The notes below the pieces were generated by a model that worked only from the letters and a program-made list of their open reading frames with translations, was not told the DNA's origin and did no database searches. From Chlamydoabsidia padenii (taxonomy: Eukaryota; Mucoromycota; Mucoromycetes; Mucorales; Cunninghamellaceae), in NCBI GenBank assembly GCA_025330725.1, contig JAIWND010000001.1, forward strand, positions 2,176,501 to 2,240,500: DNA of 64,000 nucleotides, in the 5' to 3' direction. Shown piece after piece: positions 22,820-36,049 of the stretch. Every line of letters starts with the position of its first letter. The stretch's first letter is position 1. The translations under genes were made by a program, and so were the position numbers.

Positions 22820-23910
22820 CCATCAAGTGATTGGTGGATTCCTTTTTGTGTGGATTAATCATGACCAGTACCGTAGTAAGCAATAGGAAGGAGTGCGGGG
22901 GTACAACTTGTTTGTCAAGCACAGGTTTTCGAAGGGAAGCTTGTTTAAATTAAAGGCTAGTTGATTGGAGAAGAGGGAGAAATGCAATTTTTCAGAGCTT
23001 GTCCGTTTATGGTAGAGATTGTCAGCTGCTCTATTTCGGTGACTTTCACGTCGTGGGGAATAAATTTTTGGGGCTTGGGACCCAGCTGCCAATCGAAAGG
23101 TGGGACTGTTTTCTCAGACAAAAAACTATAAAAAACCACTTATTTTTCTCTCTTTACAACTTTATTCTTCGGGTTTGACCTGCATGTATGTTCCCTTCGG
23201 GAGGAACCTTCTATCGCTAAAGTAACATTTGGAGTATTGGTTCTGATAGTGTCCATAGCACTTTAGACATAATACGTATGCCATTTGTTAATTTACTGGA
23301 AGCACAGGAAAAAGTTTTCCCTTTCATTTCTTATAGAGTTGATCACTATAAGGAATGAATAAATACCCCACATTACAAGACGAAAATGAAAATAAATCAA
23401 GTTCCGCTATAAAGGCGGGATTTTTCTTTGATCATTGGGGGGCTTTTTTTTTTTTTTTTTTTTTTTGTTTAAAAATTATTACTTTTACTTTTTTTGAACT
23501 CAGGCGGGGCGGACTTTCTGGACTTGCGTTCAAAGGCTTCGTCTTCTCTTTTTTTTCCCCTCTCTTTTTCTTTGTCTAAACCAACACATTTTTTATTACT
23601 GAACGGAACAATTCTCACCATATATAATGCCTTGGACTCTTTTTTTTTATTTTTTTTTATAGCATGGTGAAGAGGCCACATCAAACCTGACTTTCCCCGA
23701 CTGTTGGACTTTATATACACACTCTTTTATTCCTTCACTTTGGTTATATTGGAAGGCGGCACAAAACGGTGGTTTGATGGTCAATAAAGTAGCTCACACT
23801 GATTAAAACGAATAGGTGAAGATGGACATAACTCGGTAGTGGTATCTTGCTGACGATGGCGACTCTATATTGAAACTCATTTAAACTGGATCAACGTGGC
23901 AAAGGTAAGC

Positions 23911-23941
<31 letters not shown>

Positions 23942-24474
23942 ATAACATACGGAATGAAAAGCAAAGAGAAGCGTGTTTCTGTAAACTGGGCTCATCAAGA
24001 CTGATATTAATACTTTTCTCTCTCTTCTCTTTTTGTATGTTTAGGTGGATCGGTGGCCCAAATACCAGCAAACACAGGCAACGAGTTGGGCGACTGATCA
24101 TCTATTTATCTGAATCGACATCCATCGACGACTATGATGGCAATTATGTATAACAATGAACAACAAAGCAACGACTCAATCAACCTTCTTCTGCGGCTGC
24201 CAAGGGATAGGTGGATTGTGTGGCAAGCACGCTGGTCTGATACAAGGAACTCAGGAGCAGTGTCCGTTTTATTGATGCCTCCGGTAGTAAAACCTTACAA
24301 AGAATGATCAAAAGTTGGGCCAAGGATAAAGAAAGGCGAATTCCAAATTGTAAAATAGCTGTTATAGTATAGACTAATATGTGATATAATAAAAAATAAA
24401 GTATTGTCTTGTCTCTCTCTCTTGATGTTTGTAATAACACGGTTAGGATTATCTAAAAAAAGTAATTGGGAACT

Positions 24475-24732
24475 GCTAGGCGCACAAAATGTTGGTGTTC
24501 GGCGTTTGAAAATGAAGCTTTCTTTGGTCTATATAGCAAATAAATATCTTTGTCACAAAGAAAAGGTGAAAGTCATCGCAAGCCTAAACACACTAACACA
24601 AGGGTCTTGGTACTTGACTTTTGCGGTAAAGTATGTTGGAAATTGGCTATAGTGTTCATATGGCCACTTTAATCATTAGCATCTGTTGACAATGAAGCGG
24701 GTAGTGCTCTACCAAAATTCCGTGTGCCAAGC
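24475..24732 (-). mobile_element. MITE-like element, full copy (right arm)
   Basis: This is the inverted counterpart of the copy at 10,656-10,913, with the same imperfect terminal repeats (GCTAGGCGCACAAAATGTTG at its plus-strand left edge, CCGTGTGCCAAGC at its right). It moved as part of the duplicated arm, not as an independent insertion. Confidence 0.75.
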
Positions 24733-25082
24733 ATTTCCCTTTGCATTGATAGGAAATTATGTGAAATCCCGCCACCATTACAATCTGGCTTGATAATAAG
24801 TGTTTGTAAATAATGAACCCGACTCCTCCATATGACTCTACCGTTCCTCCAGCATTGATTGATGAGGATGCTCTTTTATCTTGTAAAAGGCTACTATTTC
24901 TTCATCCTCCTCTTTCCTTCATGCTTTTTTTTTTTTTGGCCAGGTGTCTCTTCTCTCCGCCCTCCTCCTTCTACTTTCTGTATGTATTCTACTGAAGCTT
25001 CAACGATTCTCCCAATCAAACATTCACGAAAATAGGTGTTCCATCGGGATTTCAACCGCTTTTTTTTTTTCCAGTATAACTA

Positions 25083-25133
25083 TGCCTGGCGAGTTACCGC
25101 TTCCCAACCCTTCTCACTGCATCAAGCTGGTAA
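25083..25133 (+). pseudogene. Possible first exon fragment (right-arm copy)
   Basis: The ATG opens MPGELPLPNPSHCIKL and runs into a GTAAGT donor. A CTAACTGAC branch-like sequence follows, but the arm ends before a convincing next exon. It is identical to the left-arm fragment. Confidence 0.3.
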
Positions 25134-25297
25134 GTTTTATCACTTTTATAGACAAAAGGGGCTGATCACATGTACTAACTGACTGTTTGCTTTCTTTTCC
25201 TATGTATGATTGCTTTTGATCATTTCTTTCAACTACTTTTAAACATCGTATATTTTATTGTTACTTTTATTTAATAACAATAGTAAACAATATGAAA

Positions 25298-26909
25298 CTA
25301 AGCAAGCTGAATCCTGTCAGCATCGGTTGGGCAATAGATCTAGATGAATAAAGAAGAGTGAGTTGGATAGATCCTACTATGTATCTCAAACACATACCTG
25401 TTGGTTGGCATCAAAGTTATAGACCCCAGGCTGCTTATTGGAGGGCAAAAACAACATATTCCAAGCAATCTAAAGTCAAATATAAAGTCAAAAATCAAGT
25501 TTCCACATTTCTGCATCATTTCCCTACTTTTCCCCCTTACCTTTGCCATCCATTGATGTCCTTTTAGACTGGGGTGGAAACAATCATAATTACTAAGAGC
25601 ATCAATGGGGAAACTCATGATATTGATGTTGGCTGGACGGTATACCACGGCAAAGGTACCATTAGGTTGGGCCTTGTATTTGCTCGCAATCGAAATCAAT
25701 TGTTGATTATAACTTGCTGCCAAATCATCCATGGCTTTATGATCCTTATCGGCACTACAGGCACATTCCTTCATGTTCTTGATCGTAGAAGGGTCATTGT
25801 TTGTCATGCGACAATAGTTCAACCCCGACTTTTGCGATAAAGGGAACACCTAAAAGGAGGAATCATCAGCTCTTAAAGTTCCTTTTTTTTTTCTTTTCAT
25901 TTCATAACTTACCTGTGATACATTGAATGCACCAACTACAAAAAAGGGGGAAAAGGAATCAGTACAATGTAAAAAAAGGAAAGGATGAAGCTTACTAATA
26001 TTGACAATGGTTTTGGGACTCTGGCTTTGAATCAACTTGATAGCATTTTCAACATTAATTCCATACTGCTCAGCAGTAACTTTGCTTGAAAGCTCAGAGT
26101 TGCATGAAGCACATTGATCATTGCCTATTCACAAGAAAAAAAGTTGAGCGGTATTTGAAATTGAAATTCTGCTGTTCTTCATGTAACTTACTTCCGATTT
26201 GAAGAGTGATCAATTTCCAATCATTCTGAATATCAATCCCCGAGATTTTCTTCATACCTAATGAATATAATAAATGAGTTGAGATGCAAAAAAAGGAAAA
26301 GAGTGATCTTACGAGATAGGGCATAGCCAAGTTCGACTTGGAGATTAAAGGCCATTGCACCGCTCAATGCACCATTCAGCATATCCAACTCGGGTCTGTA
26401 TTGAGTCTGAGAGCATGAACCTCCAATGACTAGGATACAAATAAAAACATTTAATTATACATTTAAGAGTCAAAAAAAAAAGACTTACTGTTACAAGTGG
26501 TAACAAGGTGACTCCCTACAGAGGGACCTTTCTTTCCAGATTGATAGTAATTCATAAAGTTGGCCAAAGTGATAGCATTGGTATCGGCTCCAATGGCATA
26601 ACTCTGTCCACGGTATTCAATCAGTGCTGCGGGATCCAAGGAACTGGTCACCCCCTTCATCACATAACCCGCCATAATACTAAAATAAAATAAAAATGAT
26701 GATTATAGTGGACCTATCATTTCTTCTCTTGTTTACCTATCACCCAAGGCACCAAGAACTTTGATATCATCAGGACGAAGATCAGTAATATCTTTAGGTG
26801 GAGTAGTACGCGGTTTCAACGCAGGACATCCACTGATTGATGAGGCACCAAACACATTTGATGTCAACATCATCATCAAGCTACCAAGTGCAACAATGTT
26901 TAATTTCAT
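25298..26909 (-). CDS. Secreted GDSL lipase / phospholipase B1-like hydrolase
   Basis: Nine short exons can be spliced in frame from the ATG at 26,909 to a TAG at 25,298-25,300. The N-terminus is a signal peptide (MKLNIVALGSLMMMLTSNVF). The GDSL block reads LGDSIMAGY with the nucleophile Ser at the exon 1/2 junction. The third conserved block is QIGSNDQC, and the catalytic Asp-His pair lies in YDCFHPSLKGHQ. The last two exons encode WNMLFLPSNKQPG and IYCPTDADRIQLA. Family knowledge: these secreted SGNH esterases release fatty acids from phospholipids or other esters. The final 42-base exon (25,339-25,298) is chosen because it ends a typical C-terminus. Without that splice the protein would stop a few residues after NFDANQQ. 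Confidence 0.88.
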
Positions 26910-28797
26910 GATCTTGTTTTTTTGATTTTGAATAGAGAAGACATTGATATAACAGACCTTTTATAGTCTGTAAGAAGAGTAACACGAATTGATCAGTTAT
27001 TGTTCCCGAAGCATATGACATGGATTACTTGATCAGAGTTATATTAAAAAAAACTATACTTTTGGGAGAAGTAACCAGATCGAGGTTACACCAATGAAAA
27101 CTCCGATTCATGCAGACCTTTCCGCTTGAAAAACTGTTACTAATTCCTTAAAGAGGATCAAGCCTGAAAAATGCATGGCAAAGTTTTTGTTTTCGTCAAA
27201 CCACTGACAAAACAAGCATAAAAAAGATGAGGGTATTGGTCATGGACGAGTATTTCCATCGCACAAGAAAAAACGCGGCCAATTCAACCCATAAAAGTAA
27301 AGTGAAGATCAAGAGTGGATTTGCTTTCATTGTTAATTATTTCAAGATAGCGCAGCCAAGTGTTAATATACTGTATGTTTAATTTACAGTAGTAGGAAGC
27401 TGTAAGAAATATGTTCCTGAAAAGATTCCACATAATTTAAGTTCCCACTTGTAACCAAATCATGAAGAAGGGGAAAAGAAGTGGATGATAAAGTGTAGCC
27501 GCATGACCTCGTACATGGTGAAAGGTATCGAAGCTACGCCATTCTATTCGCACACTTACCGATTAGGATGAACTCCCCTTTTTGAAATCCCGCTCACGGA
27601 AGATAGTGCACCTGACAATGAATAGACGACTTTTTTCCACGAATTCAAAGATGACTCATGAATAATTGAGTGTGAGTTTCTATCAAGGGGGAGACAATAT
27701 TATCTCGTCGATGAGAAAAATCGAACAATGAGACATTCAAAGATCAACGTTAGATGGCTAAAAGGGAAAAAAGCGCGATATGTATATTTAGAAGCCCAGT
27801 GGCGGGATATGAATTTGGAGGTATTCAAAAAATAAGGTGGTTGGCTGTGTCTTTTTCTATTCCTTCCCTTTCATTAATCCTACCACCTACTTTTTTAAAA
27901 CTTGATATCCTCCTTCCAGCCACTTGAAAACTTCAACTTGTATTTACGAAACATGGCTCTCCTCAACTTTTTTAGCGGTAGCTGATCGGGGTCACAACCT
28001 CTTCCATGTGCAACGCTCTTCGATAATGTCCAATGCTTCCTAATCATACTTTTGTACAAGAATCAACACTCTCTATTTGAGCCGGAATAAACAAAACTGA
28101 CTTGGAAGTTGGGTCTCTTCGATTCAAAAGGTAACGTGAATATAATGGTGATGTGTACTGACAACTCTCTTTTTCTCTCTTTTGGCTGATACAGCATGAC
28201 AAGAAACGGTGTATTCATTTAAACCAATCAATTAGCAAAGGTGGTAGGTATGGATTATCTCTTTGGAACCTTGACCGTTTACTCAAAATAAACTTGGCGA
28301 CAATAGTAGTAGCTAAAGATATAATTCACCAGACGGATTCCTTTGGGCGATCAGCAACATTGGGTGATATCTCTTCACTTGGACCCCCATCCACCTACAT
28401 ATATACATGTCTACTTGGACCCCATGTTACTTCCACAATCCCTTTGACCCAATAGTAACAATAGACTGCTATATGTATTTTAATAAAAACCACACTTTGT
28501 TATGCATGATATATAAAATGACTTTATAATAGGCAAATGTATAATATGATGATCTTTTTACAAACAAAGCAACAATTGATATATTGCCTTCCAATGAAGA
28601 CGTAGACTTTTATTTGAAATGATGATTGATTAATATACACAATAAAACACTAATATGACTATTACAAGTGCATTGTAACAAAAAGAAGGAGGCATAGTTA
28701 TAAAAAAAAAGAAAGAAAAAAAAAGAGAGAGAGAGACGATAGTAACAACAGTAGGTTTAAAAAGGGACCATAGTATTTAATAACCAAGTGATTATAC
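26910..28797. promoter_or_regulatory. Intergenic region with lipase promoter (TATA box)
   Basis: On the minus strand TATAAAAG (26,965-26,958) lies about 49 bases upstream of the lipase start. An AAATCCCG element occurs at 27,585-27,592 and a related GGCGGGATATGAA near 27,800. The stretch 27,840-28,440 contains small coding-like pieces with stops, but nothing could be assigned. A GA-rich A-tract (28,700-28,740) lies near the chitin synthase 3' end. Confidence 0.5.
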
Positions 28798-31700
28798 CTA
28801 GGGCCGTGTATAGGACATACGATGGCGCCTATCACGTTCGAATTCGCACCATTTCTTCATAACGATCTTGGAGCTGTCAAACACACCATCCTTTTCACCA
28901 TGTTGTTGTCCTTTGCTTTCACCCTGCACCTTTCTTGTTTCACCCCAGGTAAAGTCATCGAAATGCCAGTATGCATATACAGGTAGTACAAAGTTCCAGA
29001 TCGGCAAGGAGAAGAGATAAACCAACATCCAACAGACATACACCACTTTACGACTGGTCATCACAATCAGTACGGCAGGAAGACCAAGAATGAGAGCAAG
29101 AAGAATTAAACTGATCACAGCAGGTTGACCTAAAATGGCGAGAATGACCAAATACATGGTAAATGAGATGGCTGCTGGTAATGCCTATGGTAGAGATAAA
29201 AAGATAAGATAAAAAAAGTGTTCTTTTTTTTTTTCACTTACCAAAGTGCCCACCAATTCCATAAAGACTACGAATTGCATGGAGAAGCAAAAAGTCCCAC
29301 AGAGATCATTCACAAATAAGAGTTCCATCAGATTATGAATAGTAGAATTGATCCAGCGACGACGTTGAGATAAGAGGACGGCAAAAGTATCAGGCACTGC
29401 CGTTTTACACACCGCTTGAGGGACAAATAACATTTTACGCCGAGGGAAGGTCTTGAGCATCAGAGTGGAAAGGTATCGGTCTTCGCCCAGTAAGAGTAGG
29501 TTCTTCTTGTGCAATGTATCCACCACGTTTTCAGAGTAATGTTCAATGATATCCGGATTGGCCAATATGGGTACCCAGTGTCCATTCGATCCTTTTGGTG
29601 CCTTGATTCGATACATACAAAAGCAACCCGGAAGACAAGTTACATTGCCAAAGATCGATTCAAACGCCTTGCTTTGATGATGTGAGATATAATATTCAAA
29701 CACTACAATATAAGAATATAATTGATGGGGGGTTAGTTATCGAATCAAATCCTTTTCTAATATGTTTACCTTGAATCATAGATACCCAACTATCTGTCTT
29801 GTTTCCAATCTTGGTTTCCCCACAAAGACCAGAGATAGAAGGATCCTTGACAGCACAACTGATGAGACGACTGAGTGAATCGATATACACTCGAGTATCC
29901 GCATCCACCATCAAGACGATTTCATACTTGTCCGGGGATACACCAGTTAGTCGATAAAAGTTGGCAAAGAGTTCATATTCCAACAAAGTCATACGTTCAT
30001 CAAACATGACCTTTTGCAGAAAAGACATGAGAATGACCTGAGAGTCGCGTTTGCCCCGATTACCCGGTTTGGATTCATTTGCTTCTTCAGGGGGTCCACA
30101 TTTGGCGATCGTGATCATCGGCACCCGTTGTTGTTGACTTGCATCCACAGTGGTATTGTCGAATTTGTAAAAACCAGAATAGATCTTGGCCATGTTGTGT
30201 CGTTTCGTACCGTCGGCAATGGCCACATAGCTGTAAGGTTGGACTTGACTGGGTGGGACCAAAAAGTCTTGCATCATCGAGACACAGATATCAGGGGTAG
30301 ATTGTGAGTTACCATGGCCAGTAATCTCACCATCGGCAATCACCAGGATCAGTTTGTGTGAGTTGGGGTAGTCGGTGGTGGCAATCGAGTCCAGAGTGGT
30401 GCGTAGACCTTCTTCACCTTCAGAGTAGCATGTGACGAGACAGATAGTGTGGGCGAGAGTGAATCCAAAGGGCATATAGTCTGGTTTGGGTTGAGGTACT
30501 GCATGGCGTGAGATGGGGTAAGGACAAGTGGTGGTAGTCGAGGAGGTATTAGTGAGGTTGGATTGAGATGACAGTGACGATCGACGAGAGACAGAAGTTA
30601 CTTCACTTTGTCTTCTGGATGAGTTGCTTTGTTGTCCATTGTCAGATGCTGGTGTAGGCATCATTGGTCGTAATGTTGCGTCACTTAAAGGTCCAATGGA
30701 GGAGCTGAATTGACCTAAAGCACGTGTACTATTAAAGGAATGAGTATTAGTTGCTCTTTTTGCCTATTTTTTTTTTTACGACCTTACCTTGGAGATTGTT
30801 TCCATAGCGCACTACCAGGACGTTCAAGAGTGGCCGCATTAAAGTGCATGGATCCAGTTTCTGGAGGAGTAAAACGACTAGTACGAGGAAGTTTAGGAGG
30901 AGAGAGGAATGACTTGGAAGCAGGAATCTTGGGTCGAATGGCATCAGCAGGTCGATTAATTGTTGTTGTCCAGTTTTCAATTTCTTGATCCCGTTGCATT
31001 CGTTCCTTGTAAGATCCGCCTTCTTTAAAATTACCCAGCTTCCATGACAGGCACCAACCAAAGATGACAGCCAGACCAAACTTGACAAGAATCACCCCCA
31101 GGATAACAATCAGAGAGGTATAGAGTACAACATCAGAAGCAATGCAGCCTACACTCTTGGTATCGATTTCACCAATTTTGATGAGATCCAGTAAACAATA
31201 AGCTTCATCCCTCCAACTGACCGCCGTGTTATTGCCAAGAGCAGAAGGGGTATATTTGTGATGAGAAGCCACAGCGTGACTAATGTCTTTTCCACCAAAG
31301 GATTCTGGGTTTGCCAAGGCTGTTGCAATTAGCCCATCCGCAGGTACATTGAATACGTTTAGAGGTAGTGAGGCTAGTAATTTGAGATTGAGTACATTAC
31401 TAGATAAAAAAGAGAGAAGGAAAAAAGAAGAAGGTGAGTCGGTATTCAAAATTTTCATTTTTTTTTTTTTTTTTTTTTTTTACGGTACCTGTTGAATACG
31501 GCCAAATGATTGGTTGAATTGACCTCCTTCCAATCGTAATAAACTCGACCAGCTTTATCCAATTTGCCTTGCGAAGTAGGTACACCAAACGTTTTCATGG
31601 CTTCAAAATCAGTTTTGGCCTTGGGAGTCAAATGGCAACCGGTATGATTCCTATAGGATTCCGGATCAGGCAAATCCATTGCATTACCTTGAGGGTGAGT

Positions 31701-32481
31701 ATTAAACATCCGACATGGAAAGTAAGTAGGGACATTCTGCGACCCCACCTGATCCTTGGCCAATTTAGGTACAATGATATTGGTACACACAGTGCTGTTC
31801 ATGTTTTGGAATAAAAAGGAAGCATCCTTCCCCCCAGCATCGATGGGAGGATATACCGGATTAAGGTTTTCAGCCGAAAGATCGGGAATGGGCGGATGAT
31901 CGTTCCAGGAGGCTAGTAGATACGCTTGACCGTGAATGACCACATAACCATCATTCAATTGATCAACTCGGAAGCTCATGGGAGGTCGAGGACATACTGT
32001 CTGTGTAAATCCAAAAGTAAGAAATCCTACGAACCCCATGATCAGCAGAATCATCGAGACTAGACCGATTTTTTCTCTAAATGCGTATTGTGCTGCATGA
32101 TCCTTTTTTCCTAAAAAGAAAGAAATGTTCAGCCACGTGATATCATTGGATAGTTTTCTTACCAAAACAACAGCGTAAAAGAAAGGGTGGAAGACAACAT
32201 GTTAACATGTAGCAATATATTTTCCAAAGGTTGATGGATTTTGAATGAGGCATTTCCATTGGTTCTGATAAATTCATAATGTACGTGTCGGAGTCATAAT
32301 CTCGTTCCACTATGCCATTTCGTACATCTGATCGCTGAGTATGTGTTGCCTCCCTGATTCGCTTCTCTACTCGTAGGCTAGAATGATATTGTGGGTGATG
32401 AGCGTTAATTCTTTGTCTTTCAGGTCGGATCAAAGATGCTTGTCGTCGAGGTGGTGATGATGACGGTACTGTGGGTTCCAT
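28798..32481 (-). CDS. Class IV chitin synthase (Chs3-like)
   Basis: Six exons (32481-32163, 32110-31489, 31399-30788, 30728-29770, 29702-29242, 29184-28798) give 1119 aa. A disordered N-terminus and two paired membrane segments come first. The family-2 glycosyltransferase core follows: [22 protein letters not shown] (about 792), [12 protein letters not shown] (about 913) and [13 protein letters not shown] (about 948). A multi-span C-terminal membrane region ends in [11 protein letters not shown]. Family knowledge: it polymerises UDP-GlcNAc to chitin at the plasma membrane, with QRRRW needed for catalysis. The WHFDDF and RGKRDSQ signatures and the absence of a myosin motor place it in the Chs3-like class. 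Its paralogue lies at 54,622-59,086. Confidence 0.95.
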
Positions 32482-34537
32482 AGTGAAGAAGAAGAAGAAG
32501 AAGAAGAAGAAGAAAGAATAGGGAGACGATTGATAATAATGATATGAATGGTGGTGGTGATGATGATAATGTTGCTGATGATGTTAGCTTTGTTGATATA
32601 ACAATTTCAATAACAAGGTCGAGAAGTAAGTATCCTTGTTTCGATTAAAATTAAAGTGGATCTAGTCAAGTAAGAAATAATCTTGGTCCTTATTACAAGT
32701 TTTAGTTGTGAGTATTATACAATAACAAGTTGTGGAAGAAGAGGGAAAAAAAAAGAATCAAGTACATTATAAATATAAATAATGATGGATATTGTTTGAT
32801 ACATGGAAAAAGATACATAGATACCTTCAGGAGTGCATCAACAAAAGGTAGATCGTGTGCTATAAATGTCATGCAGATTGTGCCGCATATTCAAATCCCG
32901 ACACCCAATCATATTTCTAGCATGACTAAACTAAGAGCACCACGTGTGGCTCTTTGAACATAAGGATAAGCGTTCAAAGAAAGCGGATGACGATAATACC
33001 ACCAACTATCTATCTTTATCATGTTGAACAACAACAAACAAAACAAAAAGAAAAATAACTTTATGGTGGAAAGATAGAGTGTAGAATAGAAAAATACGCC
33101 TTTTGTTAGGTTGTACAGACGCACATCACTTTACAATAACATTGCTTCATTCTGCAATGCTCCTTTTATATGGTGTTTCTTTGTCTTTTTCTTTTCCATT
33201 CTCTCTCTTTATTTCTTCTTCATTACCGAAGAAAAGTGATAAATTAGGCCTGAGCGAATCAAGAAGGACTGTGCGTACACTTATAAAAGATGGGGGGAAA
33301 GGATCGTGAATGATGATTAACGCACTCCATGATATAAAAAAAAAGGAGTTGCATAAACGGTACATCTCCTTTTAACAGATGATATCAAACGATATGTTGA
33401 TCAGTTCTCATTCTTCTTATGACAGCTGTTGCATAAAAACGTGCATTATGTTTTTTCTTGCTCGACGGTAAATCAATTCCCGATATTTTAAATCCCGGCC
33501 CTGATGGATTTATAAATAGATTGACTTGTCGAAACCCACTGTTTTATTACATCGAACCCTTTAAGGTTTTGCATCTACCATGATGGTACCTTTTCGATAG
33601 ATCGTGGTTTACTTTTAAAAAAATTCCATGTAGATCGAATGCTGTTGAAGTATATCCTTTCATGAGAAGATCGCCGGATGATCGTTACTTGTTTAGTTCA
33701 TCAACGCTTTGTTATTTATTTTTCCTTTATAAAATCATTACAGTACATAATAAAACAACACCTACAAATATAAACAAATAAAGAGCCACTTGGGATTTCT
33801 TACAACACTTTCACCATTTCAAAATTAAAACCCAGATGCATGAATTTAGTTTCTCTGTCTTGATCAGTTCATTTTTATCAAAACATGATTAGTAATACAT
33901 CCAGGCAGTAAGTAGTCTTTTTCTTTTACATTACTCTACATTCGTTATACATATCATGACGAAAACTGATCGAGTCTTGATGGACTCTAGATTGCAAATC
34001 TCGCCAGCAACATCTTTGTCTTGTTCCCTTCACTATTCTTTGGTTCCTCGCCCCTCAATTCAACTAATCCTGCATAATAAAGGAAACAGAATTGCATAAA
34101 ACAAATTATTCTTGATACGTAGATTACGTCAAAAAAAAAGTTGTTTGTATAAAAAAGTAGGGTGTCAGGATTTGGAACAAGTACCATAGGATCATGTACC
34201 AGGATCATGCTCTGAGCCAATACATGCATGAATAATATGGCTGATGGTAAGGTATTAGATTCAAGTTTGTTTTTTTTCGAGACGGTTGCCCACGGAAAAT
34301 CGAACCGAGATCTTCAGGGGTAAATTTTCAATCCCGCCGAAACTTTATCTCTCTCTCTCTTTACAACTAAGAATGTGTATACGGTTAATTAAATTTATTG
34401 GATTCGAGTAATAAGGTAGAGATATTACATGTAGAGGGATGATTCTATAATAAGTACTAATAGGTAAAGAGTAAGAGCGGGAGATAATGATATACACAGT
34501 CTAAGTAGTATTACAAAAAAAAGTACAATAGATGGGA
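32482..34537. other. Long intergenic region
   Basis: No gene was recognised. It contains a GAA/AAG microsatellite directly upstream of the chitin synthase start (32,482-32,517), GGT/GAT-rich DNA near 32,550, AAATCCCG elements at 32,893-32,900 and 33,490-33,497, and a variant TTTCAATCCCGCC near 34,326. A tRNA 3'-half-like sequence near 34,281-34,312 (minus strand) was not accepted as a gene. Confidence 0.4.
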
Positions 34538-35169
34538 TTACATTAACATGTAGCCTGCAAGGGGCACGAGAAGATAAGTCATCATGAATACACCGAGGGA
34601 AGAAGCGCCGTTGGATCCACCAGGAGTCACAGGCTTACCATCGGGACCGACAACAGCAATACTCGCCACAGCAGAGTAAGACGCATTGCTGGCCGAGGCA
34701 CTGAAAGAAGGTTGCTGGACTTGTTGTTGAGTGGTGCTTGAAATATGGAAAGCGGGAGAATATTCAATATCCGATCCATGCGAGATCGCCACTCGCCATG
34801 TGCCATTATTAAGCGAAGAAGGGACAAGATAAACCACGGTACCAATAGACCCACTAATACCCTTTGATATAGCAATGCTACTTTCAGACAAGGGTTGATC
34901 TGATCCGGCAATCAAACTAATATCAATGGGCGAGTTATCAGTGCCTTTGTTCCAAGTAACCGACAGACTAGTTGTAAAAAAAAAGGAGGGAGGGAGGAAT
35001 TAAAGAACGTTGCTTTTTAATCTATTAGTACTTACTTTTGGTTCACTTGGACAGTGGTATTGGCAGTAGGAGAGGTAATTTGATAAGGGGTATCGCGTTT
35101 TTGAATAGGGTTAGCATTGACCATGGTTGTAATGGCAACAAGAGTCATCAAAGCGGAGGTGAACTTCAT
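34538..35169 (-). CDS. GPI-anchored Kre9/Knh1-like cell-wall protein
   Basis: Two exons (35169-35036, 34967-34538) give 187 aa. A signal peptide (MKFTSALMTLVAITTMVNA) is followed by a dibasic QKRD site. A beta-sandwich domain typical of the Kre9/Knh1 N-terminal (Ser-Thr-rich GPI-anchored) family follows: YQITSPTANTTVQVNQKLSV, TWNKGTDNSPIDISLIAG, and NGTWRVAISHGSDIEYSPAF. A Ser-rich stalk and a hydrophobic C-terminus preceded by small residues (GSNGASS) fit a GPI-anchor signal. Family knowledge: relatives help beta-1,6-glucan or general wall assembly at the surface. A TATA-like TATATAAAG is at 35,252-35,260 on the minus strand. The biochemical function is unproven. Confidence 0.85.
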
Positions 35170-36040
35170 GATTTGGAGAATTTGATTTTTTTTTTTTAAA
35201 AGTGATCGATTGTAATGTAGAGATTAAAAAAAAAGTAAACGAGATGGATTCTTTATATACTCTTGATGGGTTTCATCTCACGAAATATGATCCAGGTTAC
35301 ACATGACGCTTAGTGAGACTTCACATGGGCGCTTTGACTTTGGTCGTGGTTTACCCAACTTCCGCCATCTTGCTCAAAACATCTATATTTGGATACTTGA
35401 AAGTAACTCGGACGTACAATAAAGAAAAAAAAGTTGATTCAACTCCGCATTTTTAATGTAAAAGGGTCGAGAGTACCTGCGTCCTCTAGAGTTTCATTAC
35501 TATGGTCGTGATGAACTTTTTCGTTCAAGTATAGGCCTGCATCACACTTGATTTTTAATGCATCGATTTAAATCCCGCCAAGTTGAACTGCTGAACAATT
35601 ACACATCATAACCAAAGGATAAAAAAAAAGACCTGATTAAAGAAAATTAAAATATTTCACAAGAATCTTATGATTTTGACTCAAGTGTTCTTTATCTTTC
35701 CTTTTATTCCATAGTAGATGTCGGTTATACAACCCACGTTTTCTTTTCGTTTCCCGCGTACAAAACGTTGAAACACCGCCAACCATGACGGTAATTTTCG
35801 AATGCGTCGTACTATGTGAGAAAGATGCTCTTACAAAATGTACAATGATATCATGGAATAGGTTTGTTCTGAATACCATAATATGATGCTTATTGTTTCC
35901 GATTTAATACGATGATGTTTCCCCTGGAACACGGCTCGCATGAATTTCCCCTTTTATTTAAACCCCGGTAATTCCCGAGATTAGGCCAAGGCGCACGGAA
36001 AGTGCTACACTGGCTTTTATTTTCAAACTCAATCTACACT
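35170..36040. other. Upstream region of the Kre9-like gene
   Basis: A TATA-like element (35,252-35,260, minus strand) and an AAATCCCG element (35,570-35,577) are seen. An 80-codon frame at 35,637-35,879 (minus) has no supporting features. A partial MITE end (AAGGCGCACGGAAAGTGCTACACTGG) begins near 35,987. Confidence 0.4.
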
Positions 36041-36049
36041 GGCCTCTAC

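Larger units (their letters stand above)
21580..25275 (-). repeat. Right arm of ~3.7 kb near-identical inverted repeat
   Basis: This is the reverse complement of the left arm (10,115-13,783). The inner edge is AGCTGAACGGTGGG and the outer edge is at about CGTATATTTTATTGTT. It has a longer TA microsatellite (about 21,855-21,887) and different homopolymer lengths. It carries a MITE copy (24,475-24,732, inverted) and coding remnants that are slightly better preserved than in the left arm. Its outer edge lies only about 20 bases from the 3' end of the GDSL-lipase coding region. The length is about 3.7 kb. The near identity implies recent duplication or gene conversion. Confidence 0.9.

Noticed and set aside
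34281..34312. tRNA 3'-half-like sequence on the minus strand (GGTTCGATTTTCC followed by GGGCAACC)
   Set aside because: A B-box-like motif and an acceptor-like end are there, but no matching 5' acceptor strand, D arm or anticodon arm could be found upstream, and no T-run terminator follows. It could be a tRNA-derived fragment or chance.
35637..35879. 80-codon minus-strand frame
   Set aside because: It has no family similarity, no supporting splice or promoter signal, and lies in DNA with many short open frames by chance.
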